NCBI RefSeq assembly: GCF_002934365.1
Contig: NZ_PTIY01000001.1
Coordinates: 1-64,000 of the forward strand
Length of the DNA: 64,000 bases
Direction: 5' to 3'
From: Methylobacter tundripaludum
Lineage (GTDB): Bacteria > Pseudomonadota > Gammaproteobacteria > Methylococcales > Methylomonadaceae
The notes under the pieces were generated by a model. It did no database searches and was not told the origin of the DNA. It saw only the letters and a program-made list of their open reading frames with translations. A program made the translations under genes and the position numbers. Shown piece after piece: positions 19,268 to 28,698 of this stretch (positions are counted from its first letter, which is position 1; every line of letters starts with the position of its first letter).

Positions 19268-19882
19268 TCATCGTTCGACTGCATTGGAAAGCAAGCCTTG
19301 GCTGAGTAAGACATTCTGGAGCGATTGAAAACCATCAACGTGAAACGCGGTTATACCAAGGCTTTGCGCGGTATCGACATTGGCCGAACAATCATCGAAG
19401 AAATAGACTTCGGCCGGATCAACATCACACCTGCCCAGTGCTAACGTAAATATTTCGAGATCCGGTTTGATGGCTCCGAGCAAGTGCGAAAATAGGGCAA
19501 TATCGAAATCATCCTCTAACCCTCGGAACCGTTCCCAGTGCAATGGATTCGAATTACTCAGGCATCCTACCTGGTAATTTTTTCGCAAATGATGGATCGT
19601 TTCGCGCGCACCGGGAAAGAATTCTCTAGGCCAGGATGCAAATTCCTTAACGAAGACTTGAGGCGTCATCCGAAGCCCCCATTCAGCAATGAAACTTTCG
19701 GCAAACTCACAAGATGACATTTCCCCGCGCTCAAATCGCCGGACTGAGGACGAAAACAGCCATCGATCTTTAATAGCTGTACGATCAAGAGGTTCGGGCA
19801 GTAAGCGGCTCAAACTCTCGAATGCAGAACTTTCAATTAATACACCGCCGAGATCAAACAGCAAAAGCGAGGGGAAATTCAT
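19268..19882 (-). CDS. HAD-superfamily hydrolase (subfamily IA, YihX-like)
   Basis: It has 204 aa. The nucleophile loop LLFDLGGVLIE (Asp9, with Gly in place of the second Asp) and DDCSANVDTAQSLGITAFHV near the C-terminus match HAD-IA proteins of the YihX/epoxide-hydrolase-like group. Motif II is CLSNSN and motif III Lys is in GAIKPD. It is probably a sugar-phosphate or other small-molecule phosphatase. It lies on the minus strand 130 bp before an attC-like site, so it may be a cassette gene. The start at 19882 has GGAGAT upstream. Confidence 0.87.
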   Translation of the reverse strand: MNFPSLLLFDLGGVLIESSAFESLSRLLPEPLDRTAIKDRWLFSSSVRRFERGEMSSCEFAESFIAEWGLRMTPQVFVKEFASWPREFFPGARETIHHLRKNYQVGCLSNSNPLHWERFRGLEDDFDIALFSHLLGAIKPDLEIFTLALGRCDVDPAEVYFFDDCSANVDTAQSLGITAFHVDGFQSLQNVLLSQGLLSNAVER

Positions 19883-20199
19883 CCATATCTCCTAGATGGT
19901 GCCAAAATGGGTTTGCATATGCTATGAGACCAATGTGTCATTAATATTTCATTGAGAGGCTTTGCCAGGAATTTGCTGATGACCGGTTTGAAATTCACGC
20001 ATCGGTACGGGAAAATTATTCCGCTCCGGTTAGCTTGGTGAAATCCAAATATCATTTACAGGTGAAGGGCATCCGTTGCGCCCCCTTCAAATCAAAGCGA
20101 CCAGCGCCGGCCCGGGATGCTTCGCCCGGCATTCGGAAACGTCACTTCGACCCGGTGGTGAGTGTTCAAATCCCCCCCCGCCAGCCCTGTTACGAGCAA
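19883..20199. other. Intergenic stretch without a recognised feature
   Basis: About 317 bp between two minus-strand genes. A GC-rich part at 20090-20180 with a run of C resembles intergenic repeat debris, but no inverted repeat, tRNA or ORF can be supported. Confidence 0.4.
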
Positions 20200-20655
20200 T
20201 CAATGCTCACCACGACTGATATTGTGTTGATGTTCAATACCTTCGGTTAAATTATAACCTTCGTTATTGAATAGATCGCCGGTAAAAAACAAACGCATCT
20301 CTATAATCCAAGCAATTTTTTTTAGCTTATTGTTTTCTATGATAATGGTTGAAAGTTTATGATTGTTATCAATAATCTGATCCACAATTGTTTTGGGGTT
20401 AGCAGGATCTTCTTTTAGCGCACCGGACACAATACGCTGAGCGGATTCCATTGTCAGCACTGGATAGGTAGTCGGTAGCTCAGCGTTTTTATCATTTTTA
20501 AGCGACTGCGCGTTAAAATAACCAATATCATAAACAACCTTAAATAGCACACCAATCATAATCAAAACCCCGTAAACGGAGAGACCGATTTTTAATCGCC
20601 TTCTAACGCGGGGGTTTGATAGTTTTTTTATAATATCGCGAGTTTTCATATTCAT
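20200..20655 (-). CDS. Hypothetical single-pass membrane protein
   Basis: It has 151 aa and I do not recognise it. A basic N-terminus (KKLSNPRVRRRLKIG) precedes one transmembrane helix (GLSVYGVLIMIGVLFKVVY, about 24-43). The rest would be periplasmic: a helical stretch with SAQRIVSGALKEDPANPKTI and a His-rich tail (GIEHQHNISRGEH). The AT-rich composition differs from the neighbouring housekeeping genes and fits an acquired region. Confidence 0.55.
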   Translation of the reverse strand: MNMKTRDIIKKLSNPRVRRRLKIGLSVYGVLIMIGVLFKVVYDIGYFNAQSLKNDKNAELPTTYPVLTMESAQRIVSGALKEDPANPKTIVDQIIDNNHKLSTIIIENNKLKKIAWIIEMRLFFTGDLFNNEGYNLTEGIEHQHNISRGEH

Positions 20656-20810
20656 TTTTATTGCGGTTCCATAGCTTTATTTGTCATTTTTTAACATTTA
20701 AGAGAGCCTTAACTGCATATTTTCCGGTATCTAATGATATTAGTTTTCTTATTATCTTAACGGCTGCATGTTATTCGGCAATATCCGCGATACTTATTAA
20801 TCGATGCTAA

Positions 20811-21578
20811 TCACTCAATTGGAAAGTCAAAATAAGTGTCAGGATACGGCTCATCATCAAGTGTAAAATGCCACCATTCTTTAGCATAATTTTTGAAACC
20901 GTGTTTTTCCATCAGAGTCTTTAGCAGCATTCTGTTGACTCTTTGCTGATATCCAATCTCTTTATTTTCAGTGTGCGATTGCGTATGAAAGCAGTCAAAA
21001 CCTGTTCCCATGTCAATGCTATTGTCTTTAAAGCGTTTATTAATGTCCAGATAGCATTCGCGTAAGCCTTGTTCCGGGAAATATTCCTCTTGTTTTGGAA
21101 CGGGCAAAGGAACAATAGTAAGGTCTATAGTGCTGCCGCGACTATGACCTGATTTTTCTGAAATATAGCCGTCTTTGAATAAATTGATTTTGTCTAATGC
21201 GGGATAAAACTCCTTCTTCGTTTTAACGTCATCAACGTCCTTAGCCCATCTTACAAAGTGATCCACCGCTTGTTGGGGACGATAGCAGTCATATATTTTG
21301 AGTGTTAGCGCATGCTTATTTAGCTCGTGCTGCACATTTAAAAGCGCGGATGCAGCTTCTTTTGTTAATAGGCATTTTGGAGCCGGATAACCATCCACTC
21401 TGGCGCCAAGAAAATTATGTTCGCCAAAATAGCGAATATCAAGCTCAAGACCAGGAATATTTTGTGCAACGTCTACAAAATTATCTTGATGACGAATTTG
21501 TGTAGCCGAGGAACAAGACGATAATGTTAATACATTGAATGCACAGCATAAAACAATCACAAATACTGACTTTTTCAT
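20811..21578 (-). CDS. D-Ala-D-Ala dipeptidase family lipoprotein (VanX/DdpX-like, M15D)
   Basis: It has 255 aa. The N-terminal signal peptide ends in lipobox-like LSSC, so it is probably a lipoprotein facing the periplasm. The zinc site is SGHSRGSTIDL (His and Asp ligands) and EWWHFT (catalytic Glu and His). Other family signatures are LDIRYFGEHNFLG and KIYDCYRPQQAVDHFVRWA. The family cleaves D-Ala-D-Ala dipeptides, used in cell-wall recycling or nutrition. No vanA/vanH-like partner is near, so vancomycin resistance is not implied. Low GC supports acquisition. Confidence 0.88.
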   Translation of the reverse strand: MKKSVFVIVLCCAFNVLTLSSCSSATQIRHQDNFVDVAQNIPGLELDIRYFGEHNFLGARVDGYPAPKCLLTKEAASALLNVQHELNKHALTLKIYDCYRPQQAVDHFVRWAKDVDDVKTKKEFYPALDKINLFKDGYISEKSGHSRGSTIDLTIVPLPVPKQEEYFPEQGLRECYLDINKRFKDNSIDMGTGFDCFHTQSHTENKEIGYQQRVNRMLLKTLMEKHGFKNYAKEWWHFTLDDEPYPDTYFDFPIE

Positions 21579-21861
21579 AAAATGTTACAAATAACCCATG
21601 ATAGACATCCGAGACGGTAAGCGCTTAACAATAAGTCGGCGCCCCTACGCGGCAAGAGCCGCATTATAGCAATGATGAAAGACGGCTTAGGATAGAAATC
21701 AGAAGTTCACATTTTTGCTTTTACAATGTCAATGCAATTTGAGAGGAGCGTGCAACTATAGGCCACCCAAGCATAACTGCGATTACCTGAACTATCGAGA
21801 TTACGGCGGCAGAAATCGGCTTCGTGAACAGTGAATAACCGGGACAGAAATTTAAGGCATA
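21579..21861. other. Intergenic region between dipeptidase and tRNA cluster
   Basis: About 280 bp. It includes a small GC-rich inverted segment (GCGGC and GCCGC at 21650-21663) and no convincing gene. Confidence 0.4.
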
Positions 21862-21890
21862 AAAAAACCGACTCATTGGTCGGTCTTTTT
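21862..21890 (-). terminator. Rho-independent terminator of the tRNA-Phe pair
   Basis: The stem ACCGAC/GTCGGT encloses TCATTG, flanked by A-rich and T-rich runs on both sides, so it could work in both directions. On the minus strand it lies just beyond the 3' end of the first tRNA gene. Confidence 0.8.
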
Positions 21891-21901
21891 AAGGGAATTC
21901 A

Positions 21902-21977
<76 letters not shown>

Positions 21978-22003
21978 ATTTTAAGGTTTCTTAGTTTTTG
22001 CAG

Positions 22004-22079
<76 letters not shown>

Positions 22080-22098
22080 GGAACTACAAAAGAGCGCC

Positions 22099-22127
22099 AT
22101 TAGACTCGATTATGCGGCGGCAGTCAA
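22099..22127 (-). promoter_or_regulatory. Sigma-70 promoter of the tRNA-Phe genes
   Basis: On the minus strand there is TTGACT (-35, 22127-22122), a 17-bp spacer, then TCTAAT (-10, 22104-22099), about 20 bp before the tRNA 5' end at 22079. Spacing is ideal and both hexamers match consensus at five of six positions. Confidence 0.75.
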
Positions 22128-22140
22128 TAAATAATGTTTT

Positions 22141-22779
22141 TCACTGAGACGGATTTTGGCCGTTCGGGATGTTTTCCTTGCCGAACAAGCTGATAATAAA
22201 ACCAAAGACTTTTTTCACGCCGCTCCAAATACGCGGCAACAGCCAGATCATCAGCAGGATAAAACCGGCCAACGCTATTAAAAATAATATCGGATGATTG
22301 ATGCACGCCCAGACGCCGGTTATCACGACGACATCCTCGCCGATCGAGGCAATCCAGTTGCTAAAGGGTTCCGGCGATGTGTTAATCAACACCCTGCTCC
22401 CGGATTTGGTTGCATGTGAGCCTGCCGCCAGGCCGCCGCCCACGATGGCCGCGGCCAATTCAACGGCGGGATTCAACTCGCCGATCGCCCCGGCCGCGAG
22501 CATGGCCCCGGCCGGAATGCGGATAAACGTGTGTATCGCATCCCAACCGGTGTCTACGCCCGGCGTTTTATCGGCAAAAAATTCGATGAAATACATGAGT
22601 CCCGCCGCTCCCATGACCATCGGGTTGGCGACTATCTGTAAATCGGGCGGCAAATCAATATTGCCGGTATTGGCAAGATAGCCCAGCGTAAACAGCGTCG
22701 CGTACAGGTTAATACCGCTGGCCCACGCCAGCCCCATCGATAATGCCAGAGTTGTTGATATGTGATCCAGTGCGTCCAT
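22141..22779 (-). CDS. DUF4126 family membrane protein
   Basis: It has 212 aa and is a conserved integral membrane protein with about five hydrophobic segments (GINLYATLFTLGYLA near the N-terminus; LFLIALAGFILLMIWLLP near the C-terminus). The glycine-rich centre AAAIVGGGLAAGSHATKSGS is the recognisable part of the DUF4126 family. The function is unknown. It lies directly upstream of the tRNA-Phe promoter on the same strand and is divergent from hslV. Confidence 0.8.
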   Translation of the reverse strand: MDALDHISTTLALSMGLAWASGINLYATLFTLGYLANTGNIDLPPDLQIVANPMVMGAAGLMYFIEFFADKTPGVDTGWDAIHTFIRIPAGAMLAAGAIGELNPAVELAAAIVGGGLAAGSHATKSGSRVLINTSPEPFSNWIASIGEDVVVITGVWACINHPILFLIALAGFILLMIWLLPRIWSGVKKVFGFIISLFGKENIPNGQNPSQ

Positions 22780-22947
22780 TAGAGCGGCCTTTTTCCGACT
22801 GTTTTGCTCAGCGTAGCATATTTTTCTGAACCTCCGTTAAACCGTATCCCGATCGCTAATAGAGCTACGCCCTCATTTTTTCGCACATTTAAATTCAGAC
22901 CATGTAAAATTAACCCTTATGTATTTGGCAACTTTTAGGATGTTAAC

Positions 22948-23496
22948 GTGAGCTTTAGAGGAACAACGATACTTTCTGTTCGCCGGGGCGACAAAGTCGT
23001 GATCGGCGGTGACGGTCAAGTCACCTTGGGCAACACGGTGATGAAAGGCAATGCCCGCAAGGTGCGCCGTTTATATCACGACAAAGTCATCGCCGGTTTT
23101 GCCGGTGCAACTGCGGACGCGTTCACTTTATTCGAGCATTTTGAAGGCAAGCTGGAAAAACACCGCGGCAATTTAACCCGCGCCGCCGTCGAAATGGCTA
23201 AGGACTGGCGTACCGACCGCGCCTTGCGCAAACTGGAAGCCTTGCTGACCATTGCCGACGCCAAAACTTCGCTGATTATTTCCGGCACCGGCGACGTAAT
23301 CGAGCCTGAACATGATTTGATGGCGATCGGTTCCGGCGGCGCTTTTGCCCAGGCTGCCGCACGCGCATTACTCGAAAACACCGATCTTAGCGCCCGCGAA
23401 ATTGTCGAACGGTCCTTAAATATAGCCGCAGATATTTGTATTTATACCAACCACAATTTGCGTATTGAAGAACTCGACGCCGAACCTAACGAGTAA
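22948..23496 (+). CDS. hslV: ATP-dependent protease subunit HslV (ClpQ)
   Basis: This is the proteasome-like peptidase of the HslVU cytoplasmic protease, 182 aa. The start is GTG at 22948, eight bases after AGGA. The N-terminus [13 protein letters not shown] implies removal of a short propeptide to expose the catalytic Thr6. [20 protein letters not shown] and [17 protein letters not shown] are family signatures. hslU follows after four bases. No convincing sigma-32 promoter was found. Confidence 0.97.
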   Translation: MSFRGTTILSVRRGDKVVIGGDGQVTLGNTVMKGNARKVRRLYHDKVIAGFAGATADAFTLFEHFEGKLEKHRGNLTRAAVEMAKDWRTDRALRKLEALLTIADAKTSLIISGTGDVIEPEHDLMAIGSGGAFAQAAARALLENTDLSAREIVERSLNIAADICIYTNHNLRIEELDAEPNE

Positions 23497-23500
23497 ATAA

Positions 23501-24820
23501 ATGACTCAAATGACACCCAAAGAAATTGTAAGCGAGCTGGACAAGCATATTGTCGGCCAGGCCAATGCCAAGCGTGCAGTCGCGATCGCGTTGCGCAACC
23601 GCTGGCGTCGCCAGCAGGTCGATCCTGCCCTGCGTGAAGAAATCACCCCTAAAAATATTTTAATGATCGGCCCCACCGGCGTCGGCAAGACCGAAATCGC
23701 CCGCCGCCTGGCGCGTCTGGCCAATGCGCCGTTCATTAAAATTGAAGCCACCAAATTTACCGAAGTCGGCTACGTCGGCCGTGATGTCGATTCCATAATC
23801 CGCGACTTGGTCGATACCGCCGTCAAGATGACCCGCACGGCGGAAATGGACAAGGTCGAAAACAAGGCTTTCGATGCCGCCGAAGACAGAATCCTGGACA
23901 TTCTGCTGCCCAGAGCGAATGCCGGCATGCTGTCCGACACCGAAGAATCGACCCGCCAAAAAATGCGCAAAAAATTACGCGAAGGCGATCTGGACGACAA
24001 GGAAATTGAAATTGACGTGCATCTTGCGCCGGTAGGCGTTGAAATCATGGCGCCTCCCGGCATGGAAGAAATGACCAGCCAATTGCAGGGCATGTTCCAG
24101 AACCTGGGTTCGGGCAAAACCCGCTCCCGCAAAATGAAGATCAACAAAGCCCTGAAAGTATTGCAGGACGAGGAAGCGTCAAAACTGGTTAACGAGGATG
24201 ACATCCGCTTGCGCGCGGTGGAATCCGTTGAGCAAAACGGTATCGTGTTCCTGGACGAAATCGACAAAATCTGCAAACGTTCCGATGTGGGCGGCGGCGA
24301 AGTCTCCCGCGAAGGCGTACAAAGAGACTTACTGCCTTTGGTTGAAGGAACCACGGTCAGCACCAAATACGGCTCGATCAAAACCGACCACATCTTGTTT
24401 ATCGCCTCGGGTGCGTTCCACTTGACCAAACCGTCGGATTTAATCCCCGAACTGCAAGGCCGCTTCCCTATCCGCGTTGAGCTGGATGCGCTGTCAGCCG
24501 ATGATTTTGTGCGTATCCTGACCGAGCCTGATGCCTCGTTAACCGAGCAATATATAGCGTTATTGGATACCGAAGGCGTATCGTTATCGTTTTCCGCCGA
24601 CGGCATCAAACGCATTGCCGAATTCGGCTGGCAAGTGAATGAATCCACCGAAAATATCGGCGCCAGAAGATTGCACACCGTTCTGGAGCGGTTACTGGAA
24701 GACATTTCCTATAACGCCCCGGATCTTTTTGGCAAAAACATCCTGATCGATGCCGCTTATGTTGATGATCATTTGGCCGAGTTTGTTGAAGATGAGGATT
24801 TGAGTCGTTATATTCTGTAG
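23501..24820 (+). CDS. hslU: ATP-dependent protease ATPase subunit HslU (ClpY)
   Basis: This AAA+ unfoldase has 439 aa and feeds substrates to HslV. Walker A is GPTGVGKTE (about 56-64), followed by the pore motif GYVGRDVDS, the I-domain (about 110-240), Walker [12 protein letters not shown] and sensor 2 [11 protein letters not shown]. The C-terminal SRYIL is the HslV-docking tail. Length and ending are normal. Confidence 0.97.
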   Translation: MTQMTPKEIVSELDKHIVGQANAKRAVAIALRNRWRRQQVDPALREEITPKNILMIGPTGVGKTEIARRLARLANAPFIKIEATKFTEVGYVGRDVDSIIRDLVDTAVKMTRTAEMDKVENKAFDAAEDRILDILLPRANAGMLSDTEESTRQKMRKKLREGDLDDKEIEIDVHLAPVGVEIMAPPGMEEMTSQLQGMFQNLGSGKTRSRKMKINKALKVLQDEEASKLVNEDDIRLRAVESVEQNGIVFLDEIDKICKRSDVGGGEVSREGVQRDLLPLVEGTTVSTKYGSIKTDHILFIASGAFHLTKPSDLIPELQGRFPIRVELDALSADDFVRILTEPDASLTEQYIALLDTEGVSLSFSADGIKRIAEFGWQVNESTENIGARRLHTVLERLLEDISYNAPDLFGKNILIDAAYVDDHLAEFVEDEDLSRYIL

Positions 24821-24885
24821 ACGCAAGGCGAAAGGCAAAAACACTTGCCCTTCGCCTTGTGTCCTTAGCCCTTAGCCTTTCCCTT
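24821..24885. repeat. Heptad-type inverted repeat downstream of hslU
   Basis: The arms ACGCAAGGCGAAAGGCAA and TTGCCCTTCGCCTTGTGT pair imperfectly around AAACAC and are followed by more units (CCTTAGCCCTTAGCCTT). It is one of four loci in the window with AAGGGCR/GGCGAAA heptads in inverted arrangement. It lies one base after the hslU stop and could act as a terminator or mRNA stabiliser. Confidence 0.75.
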
Positions 24886-24894
24886 ATATTGCTT

Positions 24895-25284
24895 ATGCGC
24901 CTAACCGCAAAACCCAGCAACACCCACCCGACCGAAATCAAGCTGCATCAGGTTTCCAACATTTTGGAGATCAGCTTTGACGACGGCAGCGTGTTTAAAT
25001 TGCCGTCCGAATATCTGCGCGTCTACACGCCTTCGGCGGAAGCGGTCGGTCACGCGCCCGGACAGGAAGTTCTGCAGGTCGGCAAGGAAGACATCACCAT
25101 CAAGGAAATCAAGCCTGTAGGTAACTATGCGATAGCCCCGGTATTTAGCGATGGTCACAACAGCGGCATTTATACCTGGGATTTGCTGTATAAATTGGGC
25201 GCCGAATATCAAACTTTATGGGCTGATTATCTTCATAATCTTGAATCCGCCGGCTATAAACGCAAAGAACCGCGGCAAAACTAA
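24895..25284 (+). CDS. DUF971 family protein (gamma-butyrobetaine hydroxylase-like N-terminal domain)
   Basis: It has 129 aa from ATG 24895 (MRLTAKPSNT); an upstream extension to 24859 would lie in the repeat. The conserved DUF971 pattern is visible: LEISFDDGSVFKLPSEYLRV, then ITIKEIKPVGNYAIAPVFSD and SGIYTWDLLYKLG. Small stand-alone proteins of this family are common in proteobacteria, often near ubiE or hslVU; a link to Fe-S or electron carrier metabolism is only suggested. No catalytic residues are assigned. Confidence 0.85.
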   Translation: MRLTAKPSNTHPTEIKLHQVSNILEISFDDGSVFKLPSEYLRVYTPSAEAVGHAPGQEVLQVGKEDITIKEIKPVGNYAIAPVFSDGHNSGIYTWDLLYKLGAEYQTLWADYLHNLESAGYKRKEPRQN

Positions 25285-25289
25285 GACAT

Positions 25290-25386
25290 ATGCATAAATT
25301 AATTTAAGCAATTACCATGAAGGACATGGAGACTTAAATCCTTCATTCTCTACATGTTCTTCATGGTTTAAAAATAAGACTTGCTC
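25290..25386 (+). repeat. Dispersed palindromic repeat, copy 1
   Basis: The sequence starts ATGCATAAATTAATTTAAGC, contains the inverted pair ACCATGAAG and CTTCATGGT, and ends GGTTTAAAAATAA..TTGCTC. A second copy in opposite orientation is at 31245-31323; it lacks about 18 central bases of this copy. It is non-coding, between the DUF971 gene and ubiE. Confidence 0.85.
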
Positions 25387-25441
25387 GGTCATCACAACGC
25401 CGGAGCCCTTCGGAAAGGCTCAGGACAGGCTTGCAGAGTGC

Positions 25442-25465
25442 GTTCCCACGCCGGAGCATGGGAAC
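25442..25465. repeat. Short palindrome upstream of ubiE
   Basis: GTTCCCACGCCGGAGCATGG is followed by GAAC, giving GTTCCCA/TGGGAAC arms around CGCCGGAGCA. It has the form of a dispersed REP-like unit. It is 35 bp before the ubiE start and may affect the leader mRNA. Confidence 0.6.
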
Positions 25466-25500
25466 AATATAATTACGATATAAACAAATCAGGTATAACC

Positions 25501-26244
25501 ATGACCAACACCACCCATTTCGGATTTAAACAAGTCGCCACAGAAGATAAGGTCAAGCTGGTGCGCGGCGTATTCGATTCCGTTGCCGGACAATACGACA
25601 TCATGAACGACCTGATGTCGATGGGCATCCACCGCATCTGGAAACGCGTTGCGGTGCAGCTAAGCAATGTGCGCAAAGGCGATCAGGTGCTTGATCTGGC
25701 CGGCGGCACAGGCGATTTAACCACGCTGTTCGAAAAACGCGTCGGTAAAGAAGGCCAGATAGTTCTGGCCGATATTAATTCGGAAATGCTGCGCACCGGA
25801 CGCGACCGCCTGATCGACAGAGGCTTGGTCGGCAATATCCGCTATGCGCAAGTCAACGCCGAATGCCTGCCCTTTGAAGACAATACTTTCGACTGCGTCT
25901 GTATCGCCTTTGGCCTCCGTAACGTCACCGACAAAGATGCGGCATTGCGCTCCATGTACCGCGTGCTGAAACCCGGCGGCCGCGTCATCGTGCTGGAATT
26001 TTCGCACCCGGTCGATAAAATCACCGAGACAGTTTACGATTTTTACTCATTCAAGCTGCTGCCCAAGATCGGCAAGATTGTCGCCAAAGATGAGGACAGT
26101 TATCGTTATCTGGCCGAATCGATCCGCATGCATCCCAAACAGGATGATCTGAAGAAAATGATGGAGAACGCAGGCCTGGAACGCTGCGAATACTTCAACA
26201 TGACGCAGGGCATCGTCGCCGTTCATAGAGGTTATAAAATCTAG
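25501..26244 (+). CDS. ubiE: Bifunctional demethylmenaquinone/2-polyprenyl-benzoquinol methyltransferase
   Basis: This is the C-methyltransferase of ubiquinone (and, if present, menaquinone) synthesis, 247 aa from ATG 25501 ([10 protein letters not shown]). UbiE signatures are [20 protein letters not shown], the AdoMet loop [11 protein letters not shown] and [20 protein letters not shown]. The upstream open frame is repeat sequence and is not used. It starts the ubiE-ubiJ-ubiB cluster; ubiJ begins two bases after the stop. Confidence 0.96.
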   Translation: MTNTTHFGFKQVATEDKVKLVRGVFDSVAGQYDIMNDLMSMGIHRIWKRVAVQLSNVRKGDQVLDLAGGTGDLTTLFEKRVGKEGQIVLADINSEMLRTGRDRLIDRGLVGNIRYAQVNAECLPFEDNTFDCVCIAFGLRNVTDKDAALRSMYRVLKPGGRVIVLEFSHPVDKITETVYDFYSFKLLPKIGKIVAKDEDSYRYLAESIRMHPKQDDLKKMMENAGLERCEYFNMTQGIVAVHRGYKI

Positions 26245-26245
26245 C

Positions 26246-26866
26246 ATGACTATCAAGCCATTGCTGATTGGCGCACTGGAAGCCACGCTGAATCAATATC
26301 TTTCGTTGGATCAGGACAGCGGCTATTTTTTGACGCCACTGGCCGGCAAGGTCATTGCTGTTAATATTCAGCCGTTTGATGAAACCGTTTACCTGTGCCC
26401 GACGACCGATTCCATTCAGTGTCTGGATCAGTTCCCGGACCCACCCGACACCCGGCTGACCGGTTCAATTTGGGCGCTGGGCTTAATGGGCCTCAGCTCG
26501 ACACCGATGCGTTCCGTTTTCTCAGGCGAGGTAAAAATTGAAGGCGATATGCAAACCGGCCGCAAGTTCCAGGAACTGTTCGCCAAACTGGACATCGATC
26601 TGGAAGAAAAACTGTCGCAATTCACCGGCGACATCATCGCGCATAAGACGGCCAATTTTTTCCGCGCCGGGCAAAACTGGAGCAAAGATTCGCTCGAAAC
26701 CTTCAGGCTGAATGCCAAAGAATTTTTGCAGGAAGAAACCCGCGATTTGCCGGCAGCGCCCGAAGCGGATATTTTTTACGCCCAGGTCGATGAATTGCGC
26801 ACCGATTTTGACCGCCTGCAAAGCCGGATTGATCGCCTGAAAAGTACGTTGCAAAATAAATCTTAA
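26246..26866 (+). CDS. ubiJ: Ubiquinone biosynthesis accessory factor UbiJ (SCP2 domain)
   Basis: It has 206 aa. The N-terminal SCP2-like lipid-binding fold (about 10-110) precedes a helical C-terminus ending in a coiled-coil-like DELRTDFDRLQSRIDRLKS. UbiJ binds polyprenyl intermediates in the soluble Ubi complex with UbiK. Identification rests on position between ubiE and ubiB and on overall pattern, since the family is divergent. Confidence 0.88.
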   Translation: MTIKPLLIGALEATLNQYLSLDQDSGYFLTPLAGKVIAVNIQPFDETVYLCPTTDSIQCLDQFPDPPDTRLTGSIWALGLMGLSSTPMRSVFSGEVKIEGDMQTGRKFQELFAKLDIDLEEKLSQFTGDIIAHKTANFFRAGQNWSKDSLETFRLNAKEFLQEETRDLPAAPEADIFYAQVDELRTDFDRLQSRIDRLKSTLQNKS

Positions 26867-26869
26867 TTA

Positions 26870-26942
26870 TTCACCACGAAGGCACGGAGACACGAAGTTT
26901 TACCTTATCTTTTCTTCGTGAACTTCGTGTCTTCGTGGTGAA
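26870..26942. repeat. CACGAAG-type palindrome between ubiJ and ubiB
   Basis: Long arms TTCACCACGAAGGCACGGAG.. and ..GTGTCTTCGTGGTGAA pair with minor mismatches around an AT-rich loop (TTTTACCTTATCTTTT), with internal CACGAAG repeats. It forms a strong hairpin inside the ubi operon. Confidence 0.8.
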
Positions 26943-26987
26943 TTTAGGACTTAAAAACACAGCCCGCCCTACAAACAAAGGTAACTC

Positions 26988-28538
26988 GTGATCCGCCCTA
27001 AATTATTATTGCGCCTGATTCACATTAACTGGGTTCTGGTCTTTCACGGCCTGGACGAAATCGTTTTAAAAACCCATTTATTCCGGCCTGTCCGTTATTT
27101 GGCGGTTTTCTCGCCCAACTACTGGTTCAGAAGCTCGTCAGACTCCCGCGGCGCCAGAATCCGCCGCGCACTGGAAGATTTGGGGCCTATTTATGTCAAG
27201 TTCGGCCAGGCCTTGTCCACCCGGAAAGACCTGCTGCCCGAGGACATTGCCGACGAATTGGTCAAACTGCAAGACCGCGTCCCGCCCTTTGACAACGCGA
27301 TTGCCCGCAGCATTATTGAAAAAGAACTCGACATGTCTATCAGCGAGGCCTTTGCCGAGTTTGACGCCGAACCGCTGGCCTCCGCATCCGTCGCACAGGT
27401 CCATACCGCCGTCCTGCACAGCGGCGAAAGCGTCGTCGTTAAAGTGCTGCGCCCCGGCATAGAAAACCGCATCCGCTCGGACATAGGCCTGCTCTACGAA
27501 CTGGCCCGTTTTGCCGAACGCTTCTGGTCTGACGCAAGAAGATTGCGCCCTGTCGATGTCGTAGCCGAGTTTGAACGGACCACACTCGACGAACTCGACT
27601 TGGTCAGGGAAGCGGCCAATGCGGCCAAATTGCGCCGCAATTTCGAAAACTCCGACATTATCTATATACCGGAAATCCACTGGCCGTTAACGCGTCAAAA
27701 AGTCATGGTCATGGAGCGGATTCACGGCATACCGGTCGGTGAAATCGAACAGCTTCGGGTGGGCGGCGCCGATTTTAAATTACTCGCAGAACGCGGCGTG
27801 GAAATCTTTTTCACCCAGGTATTCAGGGATAATTTCTTTCATGCCGACATGCATCCGGGCAATATTTTCGTCGATCTGCCGGCCAAATATATTGCCGTCG
27901 ATTTCGGCATCATCGGCACCCTGTCGCCGTCCGACCAGCACTATCTCGCCAAAAACTTTCTGGCTTTTTTCAACCGGGATTACCGCAAAGTGGCCGAAAT
28001 GCATGTCGAATCCGGCTGGGTTTCCGAATCGACCCGGATAGAAGAGTTTGAATCCGCGATACGCAGCGTTTGCGAGCCGATCTTTGAAAAACCCCTGAAA
28101 GACATTTCCTTCGGACAATTGCTGCTGCGTTTATTCCAGACTGCGCGCCGTTTCGATATGCATGTGCAACCGCAACTGGTGCTGCTGCAAAAAACCCTGC
28201 TCAATATCGAGGGCCTGGGACGGCAGCTTTATCCCGAGCTGGACTTGTGGCAGACCGCCAAGCCGTTTCTTGAGAAATGGTTTCATCAGCGCGTAGGCCC
28301 TAAAGCCAAAATCGACAGGCTGATCAAACAGTTCCCCGACTTTGCCGAGCAGTTTCCCGAGATTCCTTCGCTGATTTACAAAGCGCTGGACAATGCCGCG
28401 AACGCCAAGCAACAAGCAGAAATGCAAAACAAGGAATTAATCCTGCTGCGCCGACAAATGGCTAGAAACCACCGCAGAACGGTCTGGGCGATGCTGATCA
28501 GCGCGGCGGCCATCAGCGCGGCGGTGCTATTTCGGTGA
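26988..28538 (+). CDS. ubiB: Ubiquinone biosynthesis regulatory kinase-like protein UbiB
   Basis: This is an ABC1/ADCK-type atypical kinase needed for ubiquinone synthesis, 516 aa. The start is GTG at 26988 with AAAGG upstream. It has the KxGQ-type motif [16 protein letters not shown], Ala-rich loop [21 protein letters not shown], catalytic [10 protein letters not shown] and metal-binding VDFGIIG. A C-terminal transmembrane helix ([19 protein letters not shown]) anchors it to the inner membrane. The native downstream neighbour may have been the thioredoxin-like gene now joined to rloB. Confidence 0.96.
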   Translation: MIRPKLLLRLIHINWVLVFHGLDEIVLKTHLFRPVRYLAVFSPNYWFRSSSDSRGARIRRALEDLGPIYVKFGQALSTRKDLLPEDIADELVKLQDRVPPFDNAIARSIIEKELDMSISEAFAEFDAEPLASASVAQVHTAVLHSGESVVVKVLRPGIENRIRSDIGLLYELARFAERFWSDARRLRPVDVVAEFERTTLDELDLVREAANAAKLRRNFENSDIIYIPEIHWPLTRQKVMVMERIHGIPVGEIEQLRVGGADFKLLAERGVEIFFTQVFRDNFFHADMHPGNIFVDLPAKYIAVDFGIIGTLSPSDQHYLAKNFLAFFNRDYRKVAEMHVESGWVSESTRIEEFESAIRSVCEPIFEKPLKDISFGQLLLRLFQTARRFDMHVQPQLVLLQKTLLNIEGLGRQLYPELDLWQTAKPFLEKWFHQRVGPKAKIDRLIKQFPDFAEQFPEIPSLIYKALDNAANAKQQAEMQNKELILLRRQMARNHRRTVWAMLISAAAISAAVLFR

Positions 28539-28698
28539 AGACACAAAAATAGAACACGAATACCCTAAAAGAAGATGCTTTCTGATTGATTGGAACCTTG
28601 CAACATTAAAATTACAAATTAAACAAATATACTTGATTTATCCTATATTTTGCATGAAACTTACAAAATATAATCCTATTATTTATCTCTAGATCATT

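Noticed and set aside
20811-21578. Vancomycin resistance gene (vanX)
   Set aside because: It is family M15D, but vanH and vanA partners are absent and Gram-negative DdpX-type roles are more likely.
21620-21665. attC-like GCTTAAC start followed by GC-rich sequence
   Set aside because: No matching R' end and no pairing arms of the right size.
23770-24705. 311-aa minus-strand ORF
   Set aside because: It is antisense to hslU, Ser/Arg-rich with no domain; hslU is certain.
27138-27680. 180-aa minus-strand ORF inside ubiB
   Set aside because: It is a shadow frame of ubiB; composition follows the codon pattern of the real gene.
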